The notes: generated from the letters alone by a model not told the origin. A DNA stretch of 64,000 nt from Tubulanus polymorphus (GCF_964204645.1 NC_134030.1:12152278-12216277), one strand, 5' to 3'. Positions 9,770-21,033 are shown, numbered from the stretch's first letter. Numbers and translations: made by a program.

Positions 9770-11690
9770 GCATCATGAATGAAAGTTTCTTAAAATTCAC
9801 CGACAGGAAATCTAACTCAATGCGTGGAAAAGTTTAGTACCGACTGCTAGTGCCACAGTGTTCACTTGCCATACTATATCATGCCTAGAGTACCAACTTT
9901 TTACTGTTTTTAAGCCTCAGCATGAAAAAAGTTTGATATGTTTTTAATAGTTATCATATTATCAGACCATTATTCATACAATCAATGTTTTAGAAAGACA
10001 TCTTTATCTTTTTTGCATACTGCTAAACCAAAATCCTCAGGCAAAAATCCAACAATTATGGTGTTTTGGTATTTTGGTGTTTTCAATATCATCTGCGCCT
10101 CACAAAAAAAAATCTTTCAAAAACTTTCTTCATGATGGTCCAAATATCAAAATATACATTACTTCAGCATCTAGTATGAAGTAAACCAGGCTAAAAACTG
10201 GATGCCTTGTTTGTTCAGAAACTTGTTTGAGTAGACCCGACACTACACAGACAGATACAATTTGGCCTGTAACCTTTTTCAAGGGGATGGCGATGTGATA
10301 TGAACTCGTTTGAGTACACTTAGTGCTAGGTAGAAGAGCTAAAATCAATGGAAGTCATACACTTTGCAAACCAATCCATGCAATTTCTATTTTTGAATTT
10401 TACGAACTATTTCTGTGATATGACAAAAGATTGCTAATTGCCTATTTATCTATGTTAACGGTGCTTTTTTCTTGCCAAAAAAGGGAACTAACACCCTGAA
10501 AACCGTACGATTAGCTCCAAACTCCACCTAAACAGAGCCTTTCATAAGGGCAAATACCGCATGGACAATTCCTGATGGATCCAATATTTGGGAAGTCAAA
10601 CTGAGGCCGACCCAATACTGTGCTGCCTTTTTGTGGACTGTTATGGTCATTAGTGAATACAGAATCAGTGTAATACGTTTGTCTACACCTCTCGCCATTA
10701 TAGTAGCCAGTTGTCCGGTCCGGTGTCCTATCTGTGATTTAGTGTTACCGGGGCTGCTGTGTTTTAGTAATTTCCGGTCGCGTGGGTTGTCGCCGCCGCG
10801 CTCCGATGTTCTTTATCAATTTTCGCAGGTCTTAGGGCTTCACTGTCGGTAAGTTTACGTTTATTTTATAGTACTTAATATTGCGACTTACTATGACGGT
10901 TGTTTCATTTTTATATCTGTAATTTTAGCGATGTTACTTAAGTCTAAAGTTTTGATACAATTTTTCCCTTGCATGCCACAGTATGTTTCATGTACCACCT
11001 GCACCAGGTTCTGACGTGCTTTAGTCGTTTCTAGTAAAAGACTCGTATTCATACTTTTTGGTACAGTGTGTTAGTGTATTTTTTATATTTTTAGTCAATC
11101 GTTTTGACCGTGTCCGTTTCGTGTCGCTGATTTAAGAATAAGAATAAATGCATGTGATGAACAACTGTAGCCCAAAGACTCGTCGTTCGTGTTTTAAGTA
11201 GTTCTGAACCGGTTTTGGAGATTTCCCAACCTTCAATCAGTGCCATGTCGCCATTGACTGCGTTTCCAATTCCATAATTCAGATGAGACCATGCCTTTAA
11301 TTGCCCAGGATCATACTGTCCTCTTGGTGACACGATAGAAATTTTGTAAAATAGCCTCAGTCCCACTTATTATGTACTTACTGGATGGATTCCTTGCGAT
11401 TCACAGAATGCAATTAAACTAGTTAATATTTACAGCTATACTTGAAAGAGGCTAGTGGAATTTGTGTCAGTCTCCAAATTACTTATATGACTAGAAAAGC
11501 TTTTCTTGCAACGTTTCACTTCCTGAATCAATTTTTTCTCACAGTTTTGTCTTTATGGAAGCGATTTCGACCGTTAATATTGCATTTAGGAAGACAACAT
11601 TGCACTTGCATGACATGAGATCAGTAGAAAATCCTGGCATATTGCATGTATAAAGCAAACAAGTAGGATAACAGCACTTCTGGGTTAATG
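9770..11690. other. no gene recognised; CpG-rich patch
   Basis: Mostly AT-rich sequence with no recognisable coding region. At about 10700-10850 there is a CpG-rich patch (CGCCGCCGCGCTCCG), followed by TTTTCGCAG and a strong donor CTGTCG|GTAAGT at 10850. This could be a non-coding first exon on the plus strand, but no coding exon follows that I can identify. The minus-strand frame at 11091-11366 (91 codons) is unassigned. Confidence 0.35.
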
Positions 11691-11705
11691 GCACGACAGC
11701 TCTAA

Positions 11706-12290
11706 TTGAACCGTTGCGTTCTCTCCATATGCAAACCGATGGTTTGGGTCGTATTTTCGGTTAAAGATGGCCAAGTTCTCATCCCTATTATGAATATTTT
11801 GAATGGAACTAAAGCAACATCAAGCAATATGTTAAAGGTACATGTTCATTCCATTTTTAAAAAGCTCCATCATTGTCAAATATTCATTTGTCGGCTTCTC
11901 CAGATTCAAATTCATGTATTAATTCGCCACTTTATTCATTGATAGGAAATGAAAACTTAAACAAAGGCCAAAAAGAGGAACTTGGCGATCTTTTGAATTC
12001 ATTTTCAGGTATTTTTGGTAAAACATCGGCGGTTAAAAACTACTTGAATGTCAATGGACATCCTCCACTAACGCAACAGCCCTACCACAAATCCCCTCCC
12101 ATGCAGAAAGTCGAGCAACAGCTAGAAAGTGAAATCCTAGATGATGAGGTTATTAGAGTAACAGTCCATGGGTATCTTCAAGAATCCTAGTTCCGAAACC
12201 CAATGGGTCATAAAGTTCTTAGGCTCAACGATGTCACCGTCAAGGATTTTTATCCTCTTCCAAGCCTAAGGCAGATAGATGTGATAAGTG
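11706..12290 (+). pseudogene. Ty3/gypsy pol relic (protease-RT linker and RT start)
   Basis: Gypsy pol proteins carry a conserved linker before the RT. Seen here: VKDGQVLIPIMNI (the usual beta-rich block after the protease), then LNKGQKEELGDLLNSFSGIFGK (linker helix), then PYHKSPPMQKVEQQLESEIL (the residues leading into RT motif 1). After a frameshift near 12160 come FRNPMGHKVLRLNDVTVKD and YPLPSLRQID (RT motifs 1-2). The palm with the D-D pair is absent. No LTR was recognised around it. It is an old fragment unrelated by frame to the full element at 45.8-50.4 kb. Confidence 0.65.
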
Positions 12291-12410
12291 TGTAGAGTAT
12301 GAACAGCCAAAAACAGCAGCCTCACTGATGCCCTTCAGAAGTCTCAACAAGTGCACTGGGCTGTAAAGGATGCCATGCATAAAAAGGCTAACTGAACCAT
12401 TTACGAAGAG

Positions 12411-12510
12411 AAGTTTGTCATTTTGTTTGACCTACAAAATGTTATCACCTTTCCCAAGACTGAAATTAGCTCTTTCTACTAGATGAGGAAGTTAGACGTG
12501 TGTAATCTTA
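12411..12510 (+). pseudogene. short unidentified transposon-type fragment
   Basis: A frame reading FVILFDLQNVITFPKTE and, after one TAG, RKLDVCNL. The FDLQ-x-x-x-x-x-PK spacing recurs in repetitive invertebrate proteins of unknown function, but I cannot name a family. It lies between the gypsy relic and the piggyBac finger, so it may belong to either or to neither. Confidence 0.25.
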
Positions 12511-12683
12511 AGGGTAATGATTCAATTTCTAAAACTAGCGACGATGCAGTGGGTGTGAGGCTACAAGTGGGAGGTCTGGCAATGACATAGCGAGTGCTGT
12601 CATTAAAATACTTGAAAGGCTTGTGCTTGAACATCAAGAGGTCGAACAATAACCCCATGGAATGACGTTGTGTCCCTCAAAAC

Positions 12684-12866
12684 AGAAACAGCGCAATTTT
12701 GGCAGAGTATTTCAGCAACCGAGAAAAAAGCCACCCAACAAAGCCTTGCCGAGTCTGTACCGCAAAAAAAGTACGCAAGGAGACACGATTCTACTGTGTG
12801 GAATGTAATGTCAAGCCCGCCCTTTGTGTTGGTCAATGTTTCAAAGAATATCATGAAAATCAGTAG
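12684..12866 (+). pseudogene. piggyBac transposase C-terminal cysteine-rich domain
   Basis: In the frame ending at the TAG of 12864-12866 the sequence reads CRVCTAKKVRKETRFYCVEC and then a second cysteine cluster with LCVGQCFKEYHE. This C2...C2...C...C...H arrangement is the zinc-finger tail of piggyBac transposases, which binds subterminal DNA. The catalytic core is not visible upstream. The tail is 210 bp from a TTAA with palindromic subterminal repeats (13016-13080), as expected for the 3' end of the same element. It differs in sequence from the piggyBac at 0.7-2.3 kb. Confidence 0.8.
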
Positions 12867-13015
12867 AAAACAAATTGTGACTACTGGACTATTGTAATCT
12901 TTGTACTGGCATTAGTTCATTTGTAATGACAAAAGTCAAGTTTGTCAAACAAATAAAATTTGAGTTATTTTAAATAGGTATTTGCGTATTGCAATGTCGG
13001 ACTCGCGGTAACCAT

Positions 13016-13080
13016 GACTACGAGTATACTCGTAGTCGGCAGACTACGAGTATACTCGTAGTCGGCAGCGAACGTGTTAA
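13016..13080. mobile_element. 3' terminus of a piggyBac-like element with palindromic repeats
   Basis: A perfect 22-bp palindrome GACTACGAGTATACTCGTAG(TC) occurs twice (13016-13037 and 13042-13063), each followed by GGCA. The run ends CAGCGAACGTG|TTAA, with TTAA at 13077-13080. Tandem palindromic subterminal repeats beside TTAA, shortly after a piggyBac finger, mark the right end of the element. They are presumably transposase-binding sites. The left end was not found. Confidence 0.65.
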
Positions 13081-13279
13081 CAAGCACAGCTTTTACTGAT
13101 TCATCTGGCTTGTCTGTTCATGTGCTAATCTGCAATTGTTCCAGAGGATTAAAAAACCAGTCATCTTTGAGTAACATCAGTACTAAGCTGACAAGGGAAT
13201 TATTGGGACTACTGGATTATTTAGACAAATCTTTAATTACTGTAATCATTGCTATGCAGTACACAGGCTATATCCCCAC

Positions 13280-13747
13280 AGGCTATATCCCGATTGTCAT
13301 GACAAATCAGATGCAGAAGAAGAAATTGGTATTCATTGCTTGTCAAGCAAACCATTGGTTGTGTTTGTTGTACTATCCGAAAGCAAAGCTGTTATTGTAT
13401 GGAACAGTATGGTGAAATATTTTGTATGTCAAAAATGTAAATATAACCAAAATTGTGATCACATTACAAGGTTTAAGGATTGGTGTGGTGAAAATGGAAA
13501 TGATTTTCCTGTGGCCAAAGTTATGGAGGCAGACAGCATCACATCAGTACCGGTGAATATCATTTCACAGAATGCAATAAGATATCTGCTATCTACACTG
13601 CAACAAGAAGTTTTAAGGCATCGGCTTATTGGAAAACCTCTTCCTGCAAAACTAGTGCCATCGCATGATGGTGAATGTAAGCATGGTAATATGTGGGATA
13701 CTAGAGATCCTGTTTTGTTAAATTGGTTGTGTCAAGTGTCACCCTGA
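13280..13747 (+). pseudogene. unidentified repetitive-type protein with SWIM-like Cys/His motif
   Basis: An open frame runs to TGA at 13747 with no clear ATG start; upstream it continues as an acidic stretch from about 13280. It contains YFVCQKCKYNQNCDHI, a C-x2-C-x5-C-x-H arrangement like SWIM-type zinc sites, and later GECKHG. Similar low-copy to multi-copy proteins occur in cnidarian and mollusc genomes and may be transposon-linked, but I cannot assign a function. A 13-bp duplication (CAGGCTATATCCC) lies at 13264-13290. It directly follows the piggyBac terminus. Confidence 0.35.
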
Positions 13748-13954
13748 TATAAGTCACATATTTCATAATCATGTTTATATCTACATTCATACTAATTTCA
13801 TAAGGAACGTTTCATAATATTTCATATCTCTTAATACATGGAAATGCTTAACAATAATGATAATACTAATAATGTAAATAACATATGAATATAGTATCAA
13901 TATGTGCGTTAATCGTAATCGTAAAAAGCTCTTTCTCTCCGTTTCTGCCTACCA

Positions 13955-14640
13955 GCAACTGCCAGCCTAGAAGCTATGGAGGTGGCAGCACATATACTGC
14001 CTGTGGATCTATGACTCTCTGAACTTCTCATCAGAGATGTAGCCAAGATCTCTGGTAAAGATGATTCACATCCTCTGAAAAATCAACTGGTATGCTGCTA
14101 CGAGGCCCACAAATTCAGTCACAATTCAATGAGCAAAGGGCTCTATTTAGCTCACCAAGCGCTCAAACAAAACAAAATTGACCTCTCGAGAATACAACCC
14201 GAGCCCATGTTTGAGCCTGAATGCCTTAGCCATACAGTGGCTAAACCCGACTATTGGGATGCTTTGGGCTCATCTAAATCAAGGAGCCTAGAAGAAGCAG
14301 CTCTGGCTAGGGACCTAATCGATAAATATGGAAAAATGTTGATCCAGAGGAAACAGCTGTTGCTTTTATGGACGGTTCCTGTCTCAGTAACCCAGGCCCT
14401 TGTGGTTCGGGTGCTGTAATATTTCTGGGCAATAACCATCTAGAGCTTAAAAAAGCTGTATCTGCCAGAGGCTACATTCTTCTAGCTGAACTTTTGGCAA
14501 TTCAATTAGTACTTGAGCAGATGGTTATTGAAGTTCAATCTAACCCATCAACTACACGTCAAATTAAAATTAAACTGTTGGAATCCTTTCACTCAATTGG
14601 AAGAACTCTTTATACCTAGACACTGTCAATAGACCAGAGT
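13955..14640 (+). pseudogene. LINE C-terminal region with RNase H domain, broken
   Basis: RNase H in I/Loa-type LINEs removes RNA from the cDNA hybrid. A frame from 13955 reads ASLEAMEVAAHILPVDL, the thumb/linker preceding RNase H. It continues through a helical region to about 14360. In the next frame (14368-14619) MDGSCLSNPGPCGSGAVIF and then LLAELLAIQLVLE appear. These are the D-G-S...G-x-G and E-x-x-A motifs of RNase HI, with the first Asp and Glu present. The downstream catalytic Asp region is lost to stops. Two frame changes and internal stops make it inactive. RT itself is not visible upstream. Confidence 0.7.
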
Positions 14641-14929
14641 TTAGGATGTCCGTTATAAAGGATCATGGTGCTAGCACCTTCAGCTCTGATACCCTACTCG
14701 GGTTTGATGAAGTTAATCTTTGCTGGACCTTCTCTATTGGTTCTGCTGGAGAACTTCTCTATTAAAACAATTGGAAGCTTTCATTATCAGTTCTGGAAGA
14801 TTTAACTTATATCATTGTCTTTCAAGGTCTCATCTTAATCATATGGTTGTACAGTGTATATACATACTTATATATTTACCTAAATAAATTTCTAGGTATT
14901 CTCATATGCAATTTCTTTTAGGGGTGCTT

Positions 14930-15215
14930 GATATTACTTACTGCTTAAAACTGCTGATTATTTAAGTAATAACTGCTGCAAGGTAAAAATGGTGCTGCTT
15001 AACTAGCCTCGGTAGACTGACTGCTGTGTCATAGCAATTTGGGTGCTTTTGTGTAATTCACAACTATTGCACTGTAATATTGGTGCTGTTTATGTAACTA
15101 ATTAGCTCTCATGGTACGATTTCTGCTCGCAAATAATGCTGGTGCTGCCCGTATAACAAACAAGTTTTCGTGGTACGATTATTGCTCTGCAATAATGGTG
15201 CTGTTGTGTAACTTA
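14930..15215. repeat. diverged tandem repeat with GGTGCTG core
   Basis: Imperfect units of roughly 65-70 bp share TGGTACGATT, ATTGCTC or CTGCTCGCAA, and AATAATGGTGCTG, most clearly at 15113-15215. Earlier units (14930-15110) are more diverged. No coding role is apparent. Confidence 0.5.
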
Positions 15216-15954
15216 CTACTAATATATATAATTATTACCATAATAATAAAAATATAATAGAATATCATGTAAAAGTTATTCTCAAATGTGATATATTCAC
15301 AAATATCAAATATGCAACTGGTTTGAATTTTCGTTCAGCCATTACTGAGAAATACGACTTAAAATAATCGGCAATTTCAGCACGTGCTCACTGTTATTGT
15401 TTATGTAAGCAGGTGCATGTTTCTGTCATCTCTGACAGACGCTCGCGGCTACCAGTCATTTCACTAGACATTTCATGCGATATTTTATCACTTTGGGAGT
15501 GATTTGAATTAATAAACTCTTACTATGGTATACAGTTGCTACCGTTGTATAGGGCATGATAATGGTATATAAGTGAGTAGCGCTGTAGATCTGTGAACAC
15601 GGTGAACAAATGCTGTTTATTTTATCAATTATACTAGCATACTAGCGTGCACACGTGCTTGTGTTGATTGTCATAGTTAACATCATGAATATGCCACCGC
15701 GGGTTGTATGTGAACTATGAGCACGGAGAGAAGGATAAATATATGACTAATTAACGGATTCTTCGAGCAACTTTTTTCGATAAGTCAGATCTCGGGTGGT
15801 TATATATACTTAAGTTTCTTCTGGTTAAGAAATCACGGAAAGTTCAATTATGACAGCATTTTCCCTTTATCACCTTCTTCAGGGGATAAATAGCTAAATT
15901 ATGCAACACTTTAGATCCTAAACCATCAGAAAAATTATGTAATCGCACTTTCTC

Positions 15955-16265
15955 TGAAGTTTCAGGTGCTGATGTTAAAAAGAAAATCTTCTATAAACAT
16001 TGCGAGCTGGATCAACTACCCATGCCTATTCTGAAGAAGCGCATTGACGTTGTCACCAAAATAACTAAAATTCACTCGAATAATAAATTGTTCACTGACG
16101 TCTTGAGAAATGCCAGTGAAATATAAACATGGTCTCATTAGACTGCTCATAAAAAAGCCTGATCTTGTTCCTGAACATGTCTTAAACAACTATAGGCTAG
16201 TGTCAAATTTGCCTTTTGCTGCAAAACATGTGGAGAAATTTGTTTCTGAGCAGTTACTTTAACAC
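15955..16265 (+). pseudogene. LINE reverse transcriptase fragment
   Basis: Two frames joined by a shift near 16108. The first reads VSGADVKKKIF, then ELDQLPMPILKK. The second reads KHGLIRLLIKKPDLV, then LNNYRLVSNLPFAAKHVEKFV. These are the region just before RT and RT motifs 1-2 of CR1/Rex-type LINEs (IKK...NYRPVSNL...K-x-x-E). The FADD-containing palm is absent. It ends about 260 bp before the tyrosine recombinase frame and seems unrelated to it. Confidence 0.7.
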
Positions 16266-16539
16266 TTGTCTATATATGAAAAGTAAAAATAATAAATATA
16301 GTTGCAAAGCAGCGATAACCGGTTTGTGCCTAGCTGGATTAAATGTCGTACCAGAAAGCTTGCAAATGATTTCACTGAAATCAGTTCATAACGCAGCCCT
16401 ATTTTGAAGGAGCGCCACCTAGAGGTCAGCACATATCATGGATACGTTGACCCACATGGCTACTAAGTGCGGAGTACAAATGTACCAAGTTTAGGGAAAA
16501 TAACTTCGAGAATAATGAGAATATCGTGTTTGTTTTATT

Positions 16540-16609
16540 CCCTAGTGGCAGTTGTATGAACTTATTTAGTTGGTTAGCATACTATACATATATATATATA
16601 TATGTACTC
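16540..16609 (+). repeat. dispersed repeat copy (pair with 18012)
   Basis: CCCTAGTGGCAGTTGTATGAAC and the following GGTTAGCATACTATA...ATGTACT match a second copy at about 18012-18080, which is preceded by CCCCTGGTGGCAG. The two copies bracket the recombinase and its inverted repeat, so the recombinase element may have inserted into, or recombined between, members of this repeat. An (AT)n run lies at 16586-16605. Confidence 0.55.
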
Positions 16610-17537
16610 AGGGAAGCACTTGGAAATAAAGGGATTTCAAGCGAAGCTACCGGCATTATACTCAGCGCTTGGCGTGAAGGAACGAACAAACAATACAGAT
16701 CGTTCATTAAAAGATGGGAACGTTTTTGTGATAAAAAAGCCACCGATGTTTTTTCGCCAAATGTTGCTGATGTATTAGATTATCTTACTGAGTTGTTCCA
16801 GAATAATTTGGGCTATAGTAGCATTAACTCTGCTCGTTCAGCGCTTTCATCTTTTATTACCCTGGATGGTTGGCCATGTGGAGAACACGTGTTAGTCCGG
16901 AGGTTTATGCGGGGAGTGTTTAATAGACGGCCGGCGTTACCTAGATATGTACAGATCTGGGATGTGAATATTTTAATTAAATATTTTGAGTCACTACAGC
17001 TGTCAGGACTAAATCTGAAGTCATTGACATTTAAACTTGTTACATTGTTATTGATATTGAGTGGTCAGCGAGCGGAAACCATGAGAAAACTGAAGTCATC
17101 TAAGTGTTCGCTGACAGACAATGTCGCTGTTTTCTATATAGACTCTGTTTTAAAAACTTCTAAGCCTGGGTCGCATGTTAAAACTGTGGAGTTCAGTGGT
17201 TTCCCTAGTAATGAAAATTTATGCCCGGTCCGACATATTCGGGAGTATATTCAGCGCACTCCGAGCTTGCGGGCAGAAACGGATGCATTGTTTATAAGTT
17301 ACATTAAGCCACATGGTGCTGTGTGTACGGAAACTATAAGTGGTTGGGTTAATGTCTACGCTTAGTTCAGCGGGGATTGACACGTCGATTTTTAAGGCGC
17401 ATTCAACGAGATCAGCATCAACGAGTGCAATGTATAAAAGTGGAGTGCCAGTGGATGACATACTTATGAAAGTAGGTAGGAGGAATGCTGGAACTTTTGG
17501 AAAGTTTTATAATAAAGATGTTGTGTCAACAGATTAA
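16607..17537 (+). pseudogene. DIRS-type tyrosine recombinase, one frameshift
   Basis: Tyrosine recombinases of DIRS-like retrotransposons integrate circular DNA without target duplication. The domain starts near REALGNKGISSEATGII (about 16607). A core-binding N-terminal domain follows (YSSINSARSALSSF), then SGQRAETM with the first catalytic Arg, LKTSKPG with the Lys, HSTRSAS with the H-x-x-R pair, and FGKFYNK with the Tyr. The HSTR and Tyr parts are in a second frame (17340-17537), so there is a single frameshift near 17350. The residue usually His/Trp after the H-x-x-R is Arg here (GRRN). About 300 residues, normal for the family. No RT or RNase H of a DIRS element lies nearby. The long inverted repeat starts 140 bp downstream. 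Confidence 0.85.
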
Positions 17538-17680
17538 GGGGAAAAATATATATATTTGTAATATCCTTGAATTTGAAAATAATGAAGTGGTTTACATTAT
17601 TTCTTTTAGTTGGGCTTTGAATACCATCATGCTTTAAAGTCTCATGTTATCCAAAGTGACCTAGATTGATGATGAGATAG

Positions 17681-17969
17681 AATTATTAAATTAAACGAGA
17701 CTTACCTGTAAGTCGAAGTTTGATTGAGATTCTATCGAATCGTCAATCGGGAACGGAGAGATAACTTGCCCACCCTTTGTTTGCTTGTTTGTTTTCCCTC
17801 CCTAGTTGGTTTTATTTGGGTTTATTATGATGTCATTCAAAGCGTTAAAGAATGAGTAGCAGATGCGGATGTGCTTCTCAAGTTATCTCTCCGTTTCTGA
17901 TTGACGATTCGATAGAATCTCAATCAAACTTCAACTTACAGGTAAGTCTCGATTAATTTAATAATTTTA
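17681..17969. mobile_element. long inverted repeat downstream of the recombinase (DIRS-like terminus)
   Basis: Arm 1 (about 17682-17768) and arm 2 (about 17878-17969) are inverted copies of roughly 88 bp with only a handful of mismatches, separated by about 110 bp. Both arms contain GATTGAGATTCTATCGAATC and its complement. Arm 2 reads CAG|GTAAGT outward on the plus strand (about 17939-17946), and arm 1 reads the same on the minus strand. The position after a tyrosine recombinase suggests it is a terminal structure of the same element. Confidence 0.75.
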
Positions 17970-18080
17970 TCGCCAACAGTTAAGGACCTAGGAGCAAAAA
18001 TCGTTGTTTTCACAGTCCCCTGGTGGCAGTTGTATGAACTTATCATGCAGGTTAGCATGTTACACTCATGTCTATGTACT

Positions 18081-19985
18081 TATACCAAGTTTTGTGATTT
18101 GCATAATAAACCGATCGCATTACATGTCAAAAAACAGATGCTGAAATGAGTTTTCAAAATTTACGCCCCTTAGTGGTTAAAATAGGAACTACTTATGTGA
18201 GGGAGTTCGTTGTATTTAGTAGCCGGTGCATGTGTATCAATTTTCAGAGAAATCCATTGAAACCCTTAGTCAATACAGATGAAAATGCGTTTTCCAGTGT
18301 CTTATAGGTGGAGAACCATATGAGTTACCTACTTAAAAAATACATCAATACAAGTGTCTTGTAAAGCACTACTGACCACACGTTGCAACCACTTATCATC
18401 TCCAACGGTTAAGGAGCTAGGGGCAAGAATCTCATTAAAAAAATTTGGAGTCGCATTTTCGAGTCCGTAGAGCCCAAACGGTTAATCGCAAATACGGCGT
18501 GCCATTGACTTATTTAACCGCCGAGCTGTCGTGAACCACTTTCCTCAAAGACAAATTTTCCTCACACAGTAACTTTTCGATGTCAGAAAGTACAACACCC
18601 CCTGGTGGGTATCTCACTTAAATGCTCCTGAAGATCAATAGGAGTGTTCCATATTTGTTTGAGGTAATTATTTACTACCAATAATCTGTTTAGAACTATT
18701 TTGTTACTTTGTTTCTTTCATCACCTCACAGCGGCAATCTTATACTGCAGCGCTAATATAATACATTTGTATATACGCGCGCCAGCAGTCAGCCGGCTGT
18801 TTGCGATTGTAGGTTACAATATGGCAGTGTGTGTTAGAAATCACCTGAGCGAGTCTATATATATAGCAGTGACTCGTCGATGATAGTCGCGATGATCGGC
18901 GATGACAGCACTCTCACACATCGGCAGGCACGTATTGTCAGCCTCATACGATTAAGACAAACTAATTGACAAATCAGTGAATCAAAATCTCCTGATGAAG
19001 GGCCTCGGCTTATTGGCGATGCATTAAGAAATCCATGTATTTTAGGCTAAAAAACTGCTCTCGGCTTATTGGCCGAGTCGGCTTAATCGTCGGAAATACG
19101 GTACCTCCAAGGTATATGCATTTGGTACACCTCACATAAGTTTCAAATAAATCCATCAAGGAATATTGTAATGCTAGCAGAATATAGTCTTCCAGGCTCT
19201 AGCGTATAGATAGCATTCATTAGCTCTATTCAGGGAAGATACTGCAAGGATGCTAATGCTTGTGTATACGATACCGCAAGGCCATAAAAATTCCCCAATT
19301 GCATTCAAACGTGAGGGATGACTAACCTCATTCAGTCATCGACACATATATGGTTGAAGAGATGTCACTCACGCTCGATGTCCTCTTGAGTCTGGGTTGA
19401 AGTAGACAATGTCATTTAAAATAACTTGATTACGTTATTCTGTATGAATTATATGTGCGATTTGTATATTGTATATTTTTATTCTAAAATTTTTTACTTT
19501 ATTGAATTTGGGAATTTTATATGTAATAAGGATCAATAACAATTGCACCAATAATGCACTATGCACAGGGTTTCAGTGCCTAAATTTTTCAAGTACAGCC
19601 TTTCGGCTCGCACTGTATCCCTCGGAAACTACATCATGTATTTATGAAAAAAAAAAAAAATAATACTATCGATTATCAATTATATTGTATGTACGGTTTA
19701 CGAAAAATGAATATCTATCTATCTATAAAGAATTGAAATGAATTGTCACCTAATACACATGCCATCAGAGGACACGGAGCCGTATATGACAGCTATGCTA
19801 TTATAAATTGCTAATCTCATGAAACCTGCATACCCCTAATATCGAACATATTTTCTAAAACATTTGAATATTGAAATTATATGTTTACCCATTTTTATAT
19901 TGACCGCTTGTAGCCGCCGATGAAATTCACGCCGGCCCTACATGGATCATAGATTGCTTCGTCATTCCACCAGCATCCCCATGTC
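18081..19985. other. no gene recognised; repeat-derived
   Basis: AT-rich sequence with scattered phrases such as CCCCCTGGTGG (about 18600) that recur in other repeats of this window. A short direct repeat, CTCGGCTTATTGGC, occurs twice (about 19003 and 19058). A 13-base A run lies at 19648-19661. No coding exon of PPCS was identified here. Confidence 0.4.
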
Positions 19986-19989
19986 AGGG

Positions 19990-20300
19990 TCTTACTAATA
20001 GGCCTAACAGTCGATTATCCAGAGTCAAATAACGATCTGGTCTAGTCATCCATGGTTTCATAGTAGGCCAAATTGACTGTTGTCGACCATCCCTTTATAA
20101 AACCATGTTGACGGTTGAACAGGATTTTAAATTCCCTTCATTTTCATGGCATGGTTCGGCTGCATCAGCGTACACACGACCTTGGTCGACACAGTATCCA
20201 GACAAGATCAAGAATACGAACAAGGATGTGCAAAAAACCTGTTATTGCTCATTTGCAGCTATATTTATAATCATTATTCTTATGCACCTGTCACTCGTAT
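19990..20300 (+). repeat. dispersed repeat, copy 1 (pair with 53355)
   Basis: Shares with 53355-53575 the blocks CCAGAGTCAAATA, ATCTGGTC, TAGTCCATGGTTTCA-like, AATTGACTGTT and CTTATAAAAC, followed by GTTGAACAGGATT and a GCAGCTATATTT stretch. Both copies are about 75-80% alike by eye. No coding function; the open frames inside are incidental. Confidence 0.65.
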
Positions 20301-20917
20301 TTCTCCTATCCATACCAATAGTGGCGGGGCAGAACAAGATTGTTCCAAGAGAATATCATAAGCTGCAGGCTATCAACCAGTATGATGATTATATAGGGGC
20401 CTGGACAAGTCTGATCAGCCTAACTCCTACTTTAGCCATTAGGGAAATGGCAAAATGTTTTTAAACTGTTTGTGAAGTCCTTAACAAATGAATAGCATAT
20501 GTACAAGTCACTCTTCAAACAGAACAGGTTTCTAGTTTTGAGTTCCACATTAGATTGCAAAGGGACTTCTAAGAAGAAACAAATGATCCGTCACGCAAGC
20601 CAGTCATTGACCCTCACCAGACAGGTCGCGTAGCTCGCTGCAAAATGTTGGGGAAAAGCACATTCGCAGATGCCTAACTATTTACTGATGTAAGAACTGT
20701 CTCTTAACTCCCTCACCGTGCAAAGCTATGTATTGAAATCTAAGCCGTTTTGAAATCTTAGGTAAAACAAAAAGCAGTCAGGCCTTCATTTGCTTTTGTA
20801 GAAGCGTGCATCCAGTAAAATTTTCCATTCTGAAGGGGCTTTATGACACCTTTTGTTGGGGAGGGGACCTTGATATACCAAATCTGGAATGGATGAGTTA
20901 AAAAGCAAAATACCCAC

Positions 20918-21033
20918 CAAGTCTTCTTTAGGAATATAGAAATCTGAGACAGCAGCAGCAAGGTAGAGCATAGCCAATTTTCCAACTGACTTCAATTCAG
21001 TAGCGCATACTCGCAGAAGATGTAGGTATTCTC
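20918..21033 (-). CDS. PPCS: PPCS exon 5 (last exon recognised)
   Basis: Phosphopantothenoylcysteine synthetase joins 4'-phosphopantothenate and cysteine using a nucleotide, the second step of coenzyme A synthesis in the cytosol. This exon follows TTTACAG and ends at TTG|GTGGGT. It is 116 nt and completes a Gly codon begun in exon 4. It encodes EYLHLLRVCAT and then the hallmark LAMLYLAAAVSDFYIP, which lines the substrate site in the family. The expected next segment (EHKIQSS-like, then the KLETD region) was not found further along the minus strand, so either intron 5 is very long or the gene is truncated. Frame and phase are intact. Confidence 0.9.

Noticed and set aside
10700-10860. CpG-rich stretch with a strong donor, as a first exon
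   Set aside because: No downstream acceptor with a coding exon could be tied to it.
20105-20464. 119-codon plus-strand frame with a hydrophobic segment
   Set aside because: It overlaps a dispersed repeat whose other copy at 53.4 kb is not open in the same frame.
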